Source of the DNA: Klebsiella pneumoniae | GTDB taxonomy: Bacteria; Pseudomonadota; Gammaproteobacteria; Pseudomonadales; CAMAPQ01 | Assembly: GCA_945860125.1 (NCBI GenBank) | Contig: CAMAPQ010000003.1 | Location: 1 to 61,625 of the forward strand | Length of the DNA: 61,625 nucleotides | Direction: 5' to 3' | In this document: positions 28,118 to 35,963 of the stretch, in pieces | Numbering within the stretch: the first letter of the stretch is position 1 | How the letters are laid out: every line of letters begins with the position of its first letter | Notes under the pieces: generated by a model | Databases searched by the model: none | What the model was told of the DNA's origin: nothing | What the model saw: the letters and a program-made list of their open reading frames with translations, nothing else | Program-made: the position numbers and the translations under genes

Positions 28118-28651
28118 ATGAATAGCCTATTCTATGTTAGATCAAAAAAAGCATCTATTTTTTATTCAATAACTTTTATTGTGTTATTTCTACCTTTACT
28201 CGCGAGAGCCGAAATAACTCAGCCTACCATAAAAAGCCTGCAGGAGAAGCTTGATAATTTAGAATTATTCTTTACTACTTTTCTTGAGAAACAGTATAAA
28301 ATTATCTTTGGGTTAGACACACAGTGGCAAGGCGTTAGTTACCCTTATTGGCATAATATTGATTTCAGTCAAACTAATATTTCTAACTGCTCAGACCTGA
28401 CCGATTTAAATAATTTTGTTGTACCCACACCCTGCATTGTTCACTTCCAGCTACAGAAAAAAGATAATAAAGATGACTCAGTTATCAGCGGCCCGATCAA
28501 AATAGGAGAATGCTCACCCAATTGGATGATCGATTCTACAGGCACTAAAATTATACCAACTTATTCAAATTTTGACGCTTGCTCAGCTATTTTTAGTCAC
28601 TACAGACTAGTTGTTGAAATTTTGCGGCCACAGGCTAATGCCGGATTATAG
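28118..28651 (+). CDS. secreted four-cysteine family protein 4
   Basis: A paralogue of 177 residues. Signal peptide ends near LLARA; a short coiled coil (IKSLQEKLDNLELFF) is followed by GLDTQWQG (65-72), IDFSQ, cysteines 91, 106, 132 and 155, CIVHFQL, GPI, C-x2-NW and HYRLVVEIL. The spacing between the first two cysteines (14 residues) is the widest of the five. It lies 59 bp after gene 3 with AAAAGGATGTGAATC before the ATG, and a terminator follows. Confidence 0.82.
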   Translation: MNSLFYVRSKKASIFYSITFIVLFLPLLARAEITQPTIKSLQEKLDNLELFFTTFLEKQYKIIFGLDTQWQGVSYPYWHNIDFSQTNISNCSDLTDLNNFVVPTPCIVHFQLQKKDNKDDSVISGPIKIGECSPNWMIDSTGTKIIPTYSNFDACSAIFSHYRLVVEILRPQANAGL

Positions 28652-29022
28652 CGCGCATCTTATTTTCTAAAATTTTCAAGCCTCATTTTAATTATCAATG
28701 GGGCTTGTTAAGTTTATGGCTTTTATTTTTCAACTTTTATACCGTAAAAAATTTTCACGATTTTCGAAAAAAAATAATCCTTAAAAAAATATTGACTAAA
28801 TAAAACAACAGGAATAGCCTAACAATCAAGCCATTTTTGTGGTTATTCTTGCCAGCAACACTGCTGCAAAAACCGGCGCTCTTATAGTAACCCATAACGT
28901 TATAGTAAGCGCGCATAGCGTTACTTTTTCATTTCTTCTTTTAACCTGAAGTCACCCAATTAAAATAAGTTTCCGCCTTTTTAATTTCTTAAGTTTTTTT
29001 ATTCTTTTTACAAGGAGCTAGA
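28652..29022. other. gene-free region with terminator and leader copy 2
   Basis: 371 bp. The first part has a terminator-like hairpin (28677-28707), then an AT-rich stretch, then leader repeat C up to the PEP-CTERM gene. I see no gene in it. Confidence 0.75.
28677..28707 (+). terminator. terminator-like hairpin after four-cysteine gene 4
   Basis: An 11-bp stem (CAAGCCTCATT / AATGGGGCTTG, one G-U pair) with a 9-nt loop lies 26 bp after the stop. It is followed by a T-rich stretch that is not one continuous run, so it is a probable rather than certain terminator. Confidence 0.6.
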
Positions 29023-29068
29023 ATGATGAACAGATTGCATTTAGTGAAATTAATTTTAATAGGCTTAA
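28791..29068 (+). repeat. leader repeat C, copy 2
   Basis: Second copy of the 280-bp leader, directly upstream of and running into the PEP-CTERM gene. TTGACT replaces TTGACC of copy 1; the centre is nearly identical. The untranslated centre is better conserved than the adjoining codons. Confidence 0.85.
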
Positions 29069-29844
29069 CGACAATATTAATGTGTCATAAAACATTCGCC
29101 ATCCCCATAAGTTTTGATAATGAAGCCAACTATCTTTGGGCTGCCAACGCACTCGTAAGCGACCCAAGGCCTCCCAAAAAATACCTACTTAATACCGCCA
29201 ATTTAGACAGAGGTGGTCAGGGATTGCCATTCCAATCGAGTCTCACACTTAGCTCTGGTCATCAAACGATTAGAACCCGTGGTTTTAACACAACTTCAGG
29301 AGATTATTATTTTGGTGCAAATGACCCTGATAATTACAATCAATTTTCTGATGGTGATGTTTTATCGTATAGCTATTCCAACCCAAGAAACCCTTGGGCA
29401 TCTAAAATGTTTGGTGTAGGGATGCATTTTATTTCTAGTGATCTTTTGGAAAAAGATGATATTTCAATCACTATTCCAAGCCTAAACAATCTCATTATTG
29501 GTAATACGATTAATCATCGTATTTTAGCAGATGGTGGTTTTGCATATTATACTGGGCTACTTATTGATGATAATCTTTTTAATTTTAATCCCAATGGATA
29601 TTTTTTCAATCAATTTTCTATTAGTTTTAAAGATGACAAGGCAATTAATTTTTTCTACAACATCGATGATATTTCGCTTATAAGAGCCGTGCCAGAACCC
29701 AGTATTCTCGCGTTATATTCTATTTCATTATTGATGGCAGGCTTGTTTCATTGGCGATCAAAACGAACGATAGCGCAAAAATTTTTACAAATTTTTAGTT
29801 TTAAAGTGCGCAAAAACCAACTTTTATCGGAAGGATTCGCCTAA
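29023..29844 (+). CDS. PEP-CTERM sorting-domain protein
   Basis: A 273-residue exported protein with a signal peptide (about 1-26) and a C-terminal PEP-CTERM signal: VPEPS at 223-227, a hydrophobic stretch at 227-242, then WRSKR (244-248). Such proteins are recognised by an exosortase (EpsH type) and handed to the cell surface or exopolysaccharide; no exosortase is in this window. Unusually, 25 more residues follow the basic cluster. The body is Asn/Asp-rich beta sequence without a known domain. Its stop overlaps the next start (TAATG). Confidence 0.82.
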   Translation: MMNRLHLVKLILIGLTTILMCHKTFAIPISFDNEANYLWAANALVSDPRPPKKYLLNTANLDRGGQGLPFQSSLTLSSGHQTIRTRGFNTTSGDYYFGANDPDNYNQFSDGDVLSYSYSNPRNPWASKMFGVGMHFISSDLLEKDDISITIPSLNNLIIGNTINHRILADGGFAYYTGLLIDDNLFNFNPNGYFFNQFSISFKDDKAINFFYNIDDISLIRAVPEPSILALYSISLLMAGLFHWRSKRTIAQKFLQIFSFKVRKNQLLSEGFA

Positions 29845-30329
29845 TGAAAAACTCAATATCATTTAGTTTCAGAAAATTTTTGCATGGAATAATTTTTATT
29901 TTCTTAACAAGCTTACTGCCTATTTTTTCGCAAACTTATGCAGCTGAGCCGAGACCTTCATTAAGCGGGTTGCAGAGCCAGCTTAATGCTCTTCAAGAAG
30001 AGGTTAGACTTAATAAAAGAGTGATCGGCTTAGATACAGGATGGAAGTATTATGGGGGCGAGTGGGAAGATATTTCCTTTGCACAAGGTTACGGTGCTAG
30101 TTGCTCACCAGTATACGGATATTCACGCTGTATTGTTCATCTTCAATTTGAGGGATTTTCTGGAGTTGTTGGAGGAGAAATACTGGGCGTGGACGGCGGG
30201 GGAAATATTTGTGCGCCCAATTGGATAATGAATTACAACGGAACACGCATCGTTATCGATAGCTCATGCAAAGCATATATCAATCGCTTTAGGATTATTG
30301 TAGAACTTTTACCGCTAGACCAGATTTAG
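29844..30329 (+). CDS. secreted four-cysteine family protein 5
   Basis: A paralogue of 161 residues, closest to gene 3 in its N-terminus (PRPSLSGLQ, LNALQEEV). Signal peptide ends near TYAA. GLDTGWK (62-68), W-x2-ISF, cysteines 87, 96, 123 and 142, CIVHLQ, C-x2-NW and RFRIIVELL are conserved. Its ATG overlaps the PEP-CTERM stop by one base, so it is translated with that gene, which ties the family to the PEP-CTERM protein. A strong hairpin follows. Confidence 0.84.
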   Translation: MKNSISFSFRKFLHGIIFIFLTSLLPIFSQTYAAEPRPSLSGLQSQLNALQEEVRLNKRVIGLDTGWKYYGGEWEDISFAQGYGASCSPVYGYSRCIVHLQFEGFSGVVGGEILGVDGGGNICAPNWIMNYNGTRIVIDSSCKAYINRFRIIVELLPLDQI

Positions 30330-30390
30330 ATTTTTGATAGTAAATTTTCATGATTATGCTACGCAAACTTTAGAATCATTTGACACATAT

Positions 30391-30427
30391 AAAAGATGCC
30401 TCCTAGATTAACAGCGAGGCATCTTTT
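30391..30427. terminator. bidirectional terminator between convergent genes
   Basis: A perfect 12-bp inverted repeat (AAAAGATGCCTC / GAGGCATCTTTT) with a 13-nt loop, 61 bp after the stop of four-cysteine gene 5 and before the convergent gene ending at 30490. Stem plus terminal A/T tracts suit termination in both directions. Confidence 0.82.
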
Positions 30428-30489
30428 ACAGACGGAATACTCGCGAAAAGTAAAATCCGACAAGCTAAAGACAAGCGGAAAATTAAAAA

Positions 30490-31287
30490 TCAACTCTTAT
30501 GCTCCATGAGATATTTATCGATAATTCTTGATGTTTCATACTTATAATCAATTTGAGAGGAAGGCCACCCCTTCCAAAACTGACTACTCTGAATAATTTC
30601 CCAACGCGTTTGAATATCTTTAATCGAACAATCCTCTCTGTAAATACCAATAACATCCAAAATCAGTCCGAATCTGGAATCACCATTCGCTTTTATATAG
30701 AGACTATTAAGAAAGGTAGGATCTGAAAAACATTCGATAACAAAAGAAGTTAATTTATCCATACGACACCATCTTGCAAACATAGCTATTATTCCAGGTG
30801 GCGTATAATTTACGTTATATTCAAGTGCTAACCTGAAGGCTCGATTGTCCCGAGCCAACAGCATAAATTCAAATCCTCTTCGATCATTTTTATCATCCAA
30901 ACGATCTACTTTTCGCCCTACAATATCGAATAGTTGGAGAATATCATTATGCACAGGATGATTATTTTTTCCCCAGCGTTTACTTTTTTCAATATAACTT
31001 GCCCATTTTTTTAGGAAAGGCTCGGCATTAACTTTATTGAGGGCAGTAGAAAATATTTCAAAAGGATGACGACTTGTACTGGATGCCAAATCGGTATTCG
31101 ACTTATTTGTGACTTCATATATTGGACCCATAAGTATGTTGAGCTCATTTTGAGATTCAACCATTTTTGGATTAAAAATAGATAATATAAACCATACCGT
31201 TTTTCTAAAAAATTCAAGCGATTGTTTTGGATAAGCATAGATAAGTATCGCACCGACAATAATCACAATCCAAATCATAATGATCAT
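30490..31287 (-). CDS. membrane-anchored protein of unknown function
   Basis: I do not recognise this 265-residue protein. It has one N-terminal hydrophobic helix (about 1-20, MIIMIWIVIIVGAILIYAYP), probably an uncleaved anchor, and a mainly helical soluble part with many aromatic and charged residues (FARWCRMDKLTSFVIEC, WKGWPSSQIDYKYE). ATG at 31278 is an alternative start. It faces the four-cysteine array across a shared terminator and has no partner on its own strand. Confidence 0.7.
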   Translation of the reverse strand: MIIMIWIVIIVGAILIYAYPKQSLEFFRKTVWFILSIFNPKMVESQNELNILMGPIYEVTNKSNTDLASSTSRHPFEIFSTALNKVNAEPFLKKWASYIEKSKRWGKNNHPVHNDILQLFDIVGRKVDRLDDKNDRRGFEFMLLARDNRAFRLALEYNVNYTPPGIIAMFARWCRMDKLTSFVIECFSDPTFLNSLYIKANGDSRFGLILDVIGIYREDCSIKDIQTRWEIIQSSQFWKGWPSSQIDYKYETSRIIDKYLMEHKS

Positions 31288-31371
31288 TTCTCCACTTTAA
31301 TTCAAAATAGGTTCATAGCTAGGCGCGGAGGTATGTCAATTAAAATAAATCCTGTATCGCTTAAGATACAC

Positions 31372-31470
31372 CTCTTTTAAATTGTAATCCTAATGCATTT
31401 TTCTATTAATTTTAAAGATGACAATCCAATTAATTTTTTCTACAACATCAAGGACATCTTGATCATAAAT
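31372..31470 (+). pseudogene. fragment of a second PEP-CTERM-type gene
   Basis: This stretch matches the 3' part of the PEP-CTERM gene (about 29574-29690). Translated, FSINFKDDNPINFFYNIKDI parallels FSISFKDDKAINFFYNIDDI. About 15 bp are missing inside, and the frame runs out before any PEP motif. No start or sorting signal remains. Confidence 0.75.
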
Positions 31471-31594
31471 TACCTTAAAATATTTTTTTCAGTTTTTACT
31501 CATTTTTAGGCAACAAATCGACGTGTAAAGCATGCCTTCATAAATAATTTTCCTTTTAATATGAGCGAATCACAGGTTCTGTATGCAGTATGTC

Positions 31595-31634
31595 GTGGTC
31601 TAATGAAGTGTGCGGTGGTCTAATGAAGTGTGCG
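31595..31634. repeat. 20-bp tandem duplication
   Basis: Two exact 20-bp units (GTGGTCTAATGAAGTGTGCG) lie head to tail in the gene-poor region, followed by a third partial start (GTGGT). No reading frame uses them. Confidence 0.8.
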
Positions 31635-31741
31635 GTGGTAACGCATAGCATCACAAAACAAATCACAGAATGCAACTAAAACATAATGCTAATTTAAAGC
31701 ACCTAATGTTTTATTTATTTTGGCGGCGTAAATATTAATAA

Positions 31742-31844
31742 TAGGACTTACGCAAAACTTTCCTAGCAAGGCGTCGCGATGAAGGCAGTACAAGTCGTAC
31801 GACTAAGCGCGATAACAAAGCTGGGGCAGTTTTGCGTAAGTCCT
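31742..31844 (+). repeat. element B, copy 3
   Basis: Full-length copy with a diverged centre (GCGTCGCGATGAAGGCAGTA). This is the only complete B copy that does not lie close to an intact gene's stop codon. Confidence 0.85.
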
Positions 31845-31946
31845 GAATAAATCAAAAATGACGCTGGTAAAAGTGAGTGATCCCCTGCATCTTGCCGATG
31901 ACTCGGCAAGATAAAAGCTAAACGGCTTCAATGATGTGCTTCATGA

Positions 31947-32075
31947 ATTGCAATCGTGTACTTGAACGTTACCCTTTCCCACTATCAGCCATACAAGACA
32001 TTCCAGTGCGATCCCCAGGAAGTTTTGGATTATTTTGAAAGGTTAGAAGCCCTTGCGTTGAGCTCAGGTTATTAA
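31947..32075 (+). pseudogene. possible 3' remnant of a lost gene
   Basis: After a TGA at 31944, a frame with protein-like composition runs to TAA at 32073-32075, containing VYLNVTLSHYQPYKTF and VLDYFERLEALALSS. A short frame just upstream (MTLVKVSDPLHLADDSAR, about 31858-31914) may be another piece of the same gene. I do not recognise the family. It overlaps the end of dtd by 4 bp on the other strand. Confidence 0.4.
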
Positions 32076-32512
32076 GATTCTTCCAATAAAAATGTAACAG
32101 GGCCGTCATTTATCAAAGACACCGCCATGTCCGCACCAAATTCACCAGTTTGAACATTAAGGCCGCTATCTTCAAGCGTATGAACAAAAAGATGGTAAAG
32201 CATTAGTGCATGATCAGGTAAGGCTGCAGTTGAAAAACCAGGGCGATTACCTTGGCGTGTATTCGCAACCAAAGTAAACTGCGAGACAACTAATATGCTC
32301 CCCTGAGAAGCTGTAACGCTCAAATTCATTTTGTCATTATTATCAACAAAAATGCGATAAGCCAGAATGCGCTTAGCAAGCTTTACCGCTAAAGCTGCTT
32401 GATCAATTTTCTCAACACCGACAAAAACTAATAATCCTTGATCAATTTTACTTTTCACACATCCCTTAATGCAGACTTCAGCCTGCGTCACGCGCTGAAT
32501 AAGTGCTTTCAT
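32072..32512 (-). CDS. dtd: D-aminoacyl-tRNA deacylase
   Basis: It hydrolyses D-aminoacyl-tRNAs (and glycyl-tRNA-Ala), protecting translation. The N-terminus MKALIQRVTQAEVCIKG, the SQFTLVANT motif and the NDGPVTFLLEES C-terminus carrying the Gly-Pro active-site loop are diagnostic. At 146 residues it is full length. Its start overlaps the stop of the TPR lipoprotein gene by 4 bp (ATGA), so it is probably co-translated with it. Confidence 0.96.
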   Translation of the reverse strand: MKALIQRVTQAEVCIKGCVKSKIDQGLLVFVGVEKIDQAALAVKLAKRILAYRIFVDNNDKMNLSVTASQGSILVVSQFTLVANTRQGNRPGFSTAALPDHALMLYHLFVHTLEDSGLNVQTGEFGADMAVSLINDGPVTFLLEES

Positions 32513-33123
32513 AAACCCTGCAATTCTTTTACTAGTGAATCAAGATGATCCTGCTCTTCTTTATCACTTGAAGAATCACGTGAAGAACGAGGTTTAGCAG
32601 ATTGAGCAGGAACAGCAGAAGACGGCACACCTGAACTACCTGCACCTGAACCTAGCTGGTTACTCATAAACTGATCTAACTGCTGCATAATGAGCTGAAT
32701 ATTTCGCGTTTCTGTGCCGGGGGGAATGTTCGCGTTATAGTTTTGAAAATGTTTCTGCGCCAACATTAAATGAACAATCGCAATATTAAAATGTGCTTTT
32801 GCATTCGCAGGCACCAGCGCGAGTGTTTTTTCATAATATTCTTCTGCTTTTTTTAATGACTCTTTTTTAAAGGCAATATTACCCAAGCGATAATAAACAA
32901 TAGGCTCTTGAGTGCTTTTTGCAGCTAATTTAGAATAAATGCTTTCAGCTTTTTCCAAAGAGCCCAACGCATAAAGTTGATCTGCTTCTTTCATTTCAGA
33001 TTGAAAAAAATCAGAAGGATTATTCTTAGGATCATGATCAACCACTTTAATTTTTTTCAAAGAAACACAGCCTGAGCATAAAGAAAGCATTAAAAATAAT
33101 GCAACGACTTTAAAATTAATCAT
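32509..33123 (-). CDS. TPR-repeat lipoprotein
   Basis: A probable lipoprotein of 204 residues: MINFKVVALFLMLSLCSGC gives a lipobox with Cys19. Two to three TPR-like repeats follow (ADQLYALGSLEKAESIYSKL, YYRLGNIAFKKESLKKAEEY), then a Ser/Ala/Pro-rich tail. It recalls pilotin-like TPR lipoproteins, but similarity to PilF/PilW is not clear enough to name it. I use the ATG at 33123, with AAAGG 8 nt upstream, over a GTG 9 nt earlier. It lies between the FHA/TPR protein and dtd. Confidence 0.75.
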   Translation of the reverse strand: MINFKVVALFLMLSLCSGCVSLKKIKVVDHDPKNNPSDFFQSEMKEADQLYALGSLEKAESIYSKLAAKSTQEPIVYYRLGNIAFKKESLKKAEEYYEKTLALVPANAKAHFNIAIVHLMLAQKHFQNYNANIPPGTETRNIQLIMQQLDQFMSNQLGSGAGSSGVPSSAVPAQSAKPRSSRDSSSDKEEQDHLDSLVKELQGL

Positions 33124-33171
33124 TTTTCTCACCTTTCACAAACATTAAACAGTGTAAATTAAGTAATAAAA

Positions 33172-34803
33172 TTACTTCTGAGATTTTGGCGGTATGAAAG
33201 AAGGCGCACCAGCATTAGGTTGTTGATATTGATACCAGGCTAATTTTGATTGCGCTTTTTGCGCTAAAGCATGCTCTTGCGGCAAAATTTCAAGCACTTC
33301 TTGCCAATATTTTTTAGCACTTTGAATATTAAGATCTTCATTATCTTCAGCAAGACTCATTAGTTTTTCCGCGCGACCAACTGTTTTTTTTACCATTTTA
33401 TGTGCAATGCCACTTTCACTGTCCTCCACTTTTGCCGCCGCCTCACGCAAACTAAAAGCTTCAAGGTGTTGTTCATGCTCTTCTAGTTTTTCTGCGCGCA
33501 CCAATAATGCTTCAACAGCAATTCCCTTTACTTCAAGTGCGTATTTACTTGAAGACTCACCCAACACATTTTTTTCTTCTTTTAAAAAATTAAGCCAAGC
33601 TTTAAAAGCAGCATCTTTATTGCCTGAACGATATAATTTATTACCACGCTCATATTGTGAAACTAAATCACCAAACATCTCTATCTTTTCTCTTAAGCGT
33701 GTTTTATCAGCACTTGAAACGGCTGCTTCCTGCACCAACTCTTTAGCCTCACTTATAATTCTTTTACCCTCACCCGCTAAATATTTATCATCAAAGTTAC
33801 GCACCAATACCCTCGCCCTTTGAGCCTGATCAAGCTCTAACTCATCAATACTTTCTTGCTTTTTTGAAATAGGCTTTTCTTGTAAAAAACTATTCTGATC
33901 TTTCATAAAAGGAGAAGCATTTTCAACGCTTACTTGCGAAGCAGTGGATGGCTTATCGGGCGCAATTAAAGGGGGAGATTTTTCCAACTTTGAGCCTGTT
34001 TCTTCAGAATTAAACTCAGGAACTATCTGCCGGGTTACTTCAACAGGCTGAGTTTTGGTAACAGGCACAGATTCATCTATCGATATAGCATTAAAGGTAG
34101 ACTCTATCTCTGCGGCAGCACTCACATTTTCGGTCATATCTTCAGATTGAGGCGGTAAGCTAGACTCTTCAGCCTTACGCGCTTTAGCTGCTAGCGCTGC
34201 ATCTAATACTTCCTCTGCTGCTGCTTTTCTATTTGCTGCCTTTTGATCAGGCACAAAAAAAGCGGTTGAGTCCTGAGCTTCATCTTTCTTTTTCTGTGCT
34301 TCTACTTGCGTAGCAAGCTCAGACTCATCACCCGTCAACCAATCTTGTTGTAATACGGTAAAAACAAGAACCATAACGAGACTCGTTACAGCAAAAACAA
34401 GCGTCATTAAAAATAAATTCAGCGCCACTTTTTGGTGACGGCTAGATTCAACTTTTTCAACTTGATCAATAGTGCCACGAGATGACGCTTCCTTTATTAA
34501 TAGTGTATTTTCTTGATAAAAATACTCTACAGCGTTCACTCTGACTGTATCGCCATCATTTAAAACAAAGTTTGTTACTTTGAGATTATTAACCCATAAC
34601 CCTAGCGTTAAGCTTTCTGCACGCACCATTGTTCTTGAATACTGACGTGAAAACTCAATACCATTTTTAAAGGGTTCATCAGGATCAATACAAGCTACTA
34701 GCACGCCAAATTTTTCCACAAATCTTGCTGGAAAACGACCAATAAAGGTTGTTTCACCCAACTTAATATTTAACAAACTTGCCAAATAGTTATTATTTGC
34801 CAC
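33172..34803 (-). CDS. FHA-like/TPR bitopic membrane protein
   Basis: A 543-residue protein. Residues about 15-100 resemble a forkhead-associated domain (FIGRFPARF, SRQYSRTMV, LGLWVNNLKV, LNDGDTVRV), though the typical SxxH is replaced by SRQYS. A membrane helix lies near 125-150, followed by a long Glu/Ala/Lys-rich disordered part and TPR-like helices from about 370 (YERGNKLYRSGNKDAAFKAW). The topology suggests a cytoplasmic FHA and a periplasmic TPR part. With the TPR lipoprotein 48 bp downstream it may form an envelope complex; the function is unknown. Confidence 0.68.
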   Translation of the reverse strand: MANNNYLASLLNIKLGETTFIGRFPARFVEKFGVLVACIDPDEPFKNGIEFSRQYSRTMVRAESLTLGLWVNNLKVTNFVLNDGDTVRVNAVEYFYQENTLLIKEASSRGTIDQVEKVESSRHQKVALNLFLMTLVFAVTSLVMVLVFTVLQQDWLTGDESELATQVEAQKKKDEAQDSTAFFVPDQKAANRKAAAEEVLDAALAAKARKAEESSLPPQSEDMTENVSAAAEIESTFNAISIDESVPVTKTQPVEVTRQIVPEFNSEETGSKLEKSPPLIAPDKPSTASQVSVENASPFMKDQNSFLQEKPISKKQESIDELELDQAQRARVLVRNFDDKYLAGEGKRIISEAKELVQEAAVSSADKTRLREKIEMFGDLVSQYERGNKLYRSGNKDAAFKAWLNFLKEEKNVLGESSSKYALEVKGIAVEALLVRAEKLEEHEQHLEAFSLREAAAKVEDSESGIAHKMVKKTVGRAEKLMSLAEDNEDLNIQSAKKYWQEVLEILPQEHALAQKAQSKLAWYQYQQPNAGAPSFIPPKSQK

Positions 34804-35171
34804 TTAGCGCCTCACAAATGAAAACTTCTTAAAAACAAAAAAATAGATGCTGGAAAAGCTGTTTTATTCTACTGAGAAAATAAGTATGACGCAAAAAGAA
34901 CCGTGCGTGAGAGAATCACGACGATACTGCTAGCTGGCAGGGGAAGGATAGCAATTAGACAATACAGCATTATCTCCAGAGAGAGCACTTTTTATTGAGC
35001 CAATGCCAAACGCTTGCCTCCGTAATCGTATAAATGCATATGAACATAGAGACATGAGAGAAGAAAATAGCACTAGGATTTTGCATCAGAGATGTGGGTG
35101 ATGAACTTTCACTTGAGTGAATGAGCTCGGCCAACAATGCCGTGTTTTCAAGTACGAAGGGATAGCTCAGG
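34804..35171. other. gene-free region with a partial element A
   Basis: 368 bp upstream of the FHA/TPR gene. Apart from the 3' part of element A at 35113-35164 I see no conserved structure. The FHA/TPR gene promoter must lie in its left part. Confidence 0.6.
35113..35164 (+). repeat. element A, partial copy (copy 5)
   Basis: Only the last 52 bp of element A remain (GAGTGAATGAGCTCGGCC to ACGAAGGGATA). It ends 7 bp before the stop codon of the next minus-strand gene. Confidence 0.8.
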
Positions 35172-35963
35172 TTAAATATTTGGTAAAGATGAAATAAGCT
35201 GTACTGCATTAGCATTTCTCAATAAGCTTTCTACTATTTCTAGTTTATTCTGAACAACAATAATTTTGTTTTCAGTTAGCCCATTAGAATTAATTCCTTC
35301 TAAAGCAGCGGAGCTATTCATACTATTTAAAAATACTTTGATAGACTGAACTTTATCTCTAATTTTTTCTATATTTACCAATTTACTAGAGATTATATAA
35401 TCTTCAATTATTGAAGAGTTATGACTAACTAAAAGTTCTAAATGTGCCTTTGAAAAGTCCAGACATTTTTCAAATAATTCTAACTTTTTATTATTACAGC
35501 CCGCTTCTATTTCATTTAATGAAGTATGTAGAATATCGTATATATTTCTAAAAGCTTCTACCTGCGCATTTACAGCACCTAACTGCTCTTCACTGATTTC
35601 AAGACTGTCTATTAAAGTTCGATGAGTTTCGAGAACGCTAGTATTCCATAAGTTAATTGTGTTCCGAATACCGCCAATGCTCTGAAGGAGATTATTTACG
35701 CCCCGCCCTTGAAAATCAACACGGTTAATTGCTAGTAATAATGTCCCTTCAAGCATATTGTTGTTCAATCTAGGTAAACGCATCTCTCTTAAAGCAGAAG
35801 CCCCCATTCTTGGAATATCTACATCATTTATATTATTTAAAAGCCCAGAAACATGTTCAATAGCACCAGATTGCCTCTGGAATTGTATCTGAAATTGCAT
35901 CTGTGTATCGACAGAGCCAACCGTTGACCCAGAACTTGCATTAGCACCACATATTAACGACAC
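35172..35963 (-). CDS. helical protein of unknown function
   Basis: I do not recognise this 263-residue protein. It is predicted almost wholly helical, with Gln/Asn-rich and Leu/Ile heptad-like segments (QMQFQIQFQRQSGAIEHV, LIDSLEISEEQLGAVNAQVE). The N-terminus has no convincing signal peptide or membrane helix. Its lone setting between repeat debris and a tRNA gene, where horizontal genes often insert, would suit an acquired gene, perhaps an effector or phage-related protein. That is speculation. Confidence 0.6.
   Translation of the reverse strand: MSLICGANASSGSTVGSVDTQMQFQIQFQRQSGAIEHVSGLLNNINDVDIPRMGASALREMRLPRLNNNMLEGTLLLAINRVDFQGRGVNNLLQSIGGIRNTINLWNTSVLETHRTLIDSLEISEEQLGAVNAQVEAFRNIYDILHTSLNEIEAGCNNKKLELFEKCLDFSKAHLELLVSHNSSIIEDYIISSKLVNIEKIRDKVQSIKVFLNSMNSSAALEGINSNGLTENKIIVVQNKLEIVESLLRNANAVQLISSLPNI

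Larger units (their letters stand above)
31288..32071. other. 784-bp gene-poor region with decayed sequence
   Basis: No intact gene. In order it holds a fragment of a PEP-CTERM gene (31372-31470), a 20-bp tandem duplication (31595-31634), element B copy 3 (31742-31844) and a short frame that looks like the end of a lost gene (31947-32075). This mixture suggests repeated insertion and deletion. Confidence 0.75.

Noticed and set aside
34970..35215. 81-codon minus-strand frame
   Set aside because: It is made of partial element A and the end of the orphan gene in a different frame.
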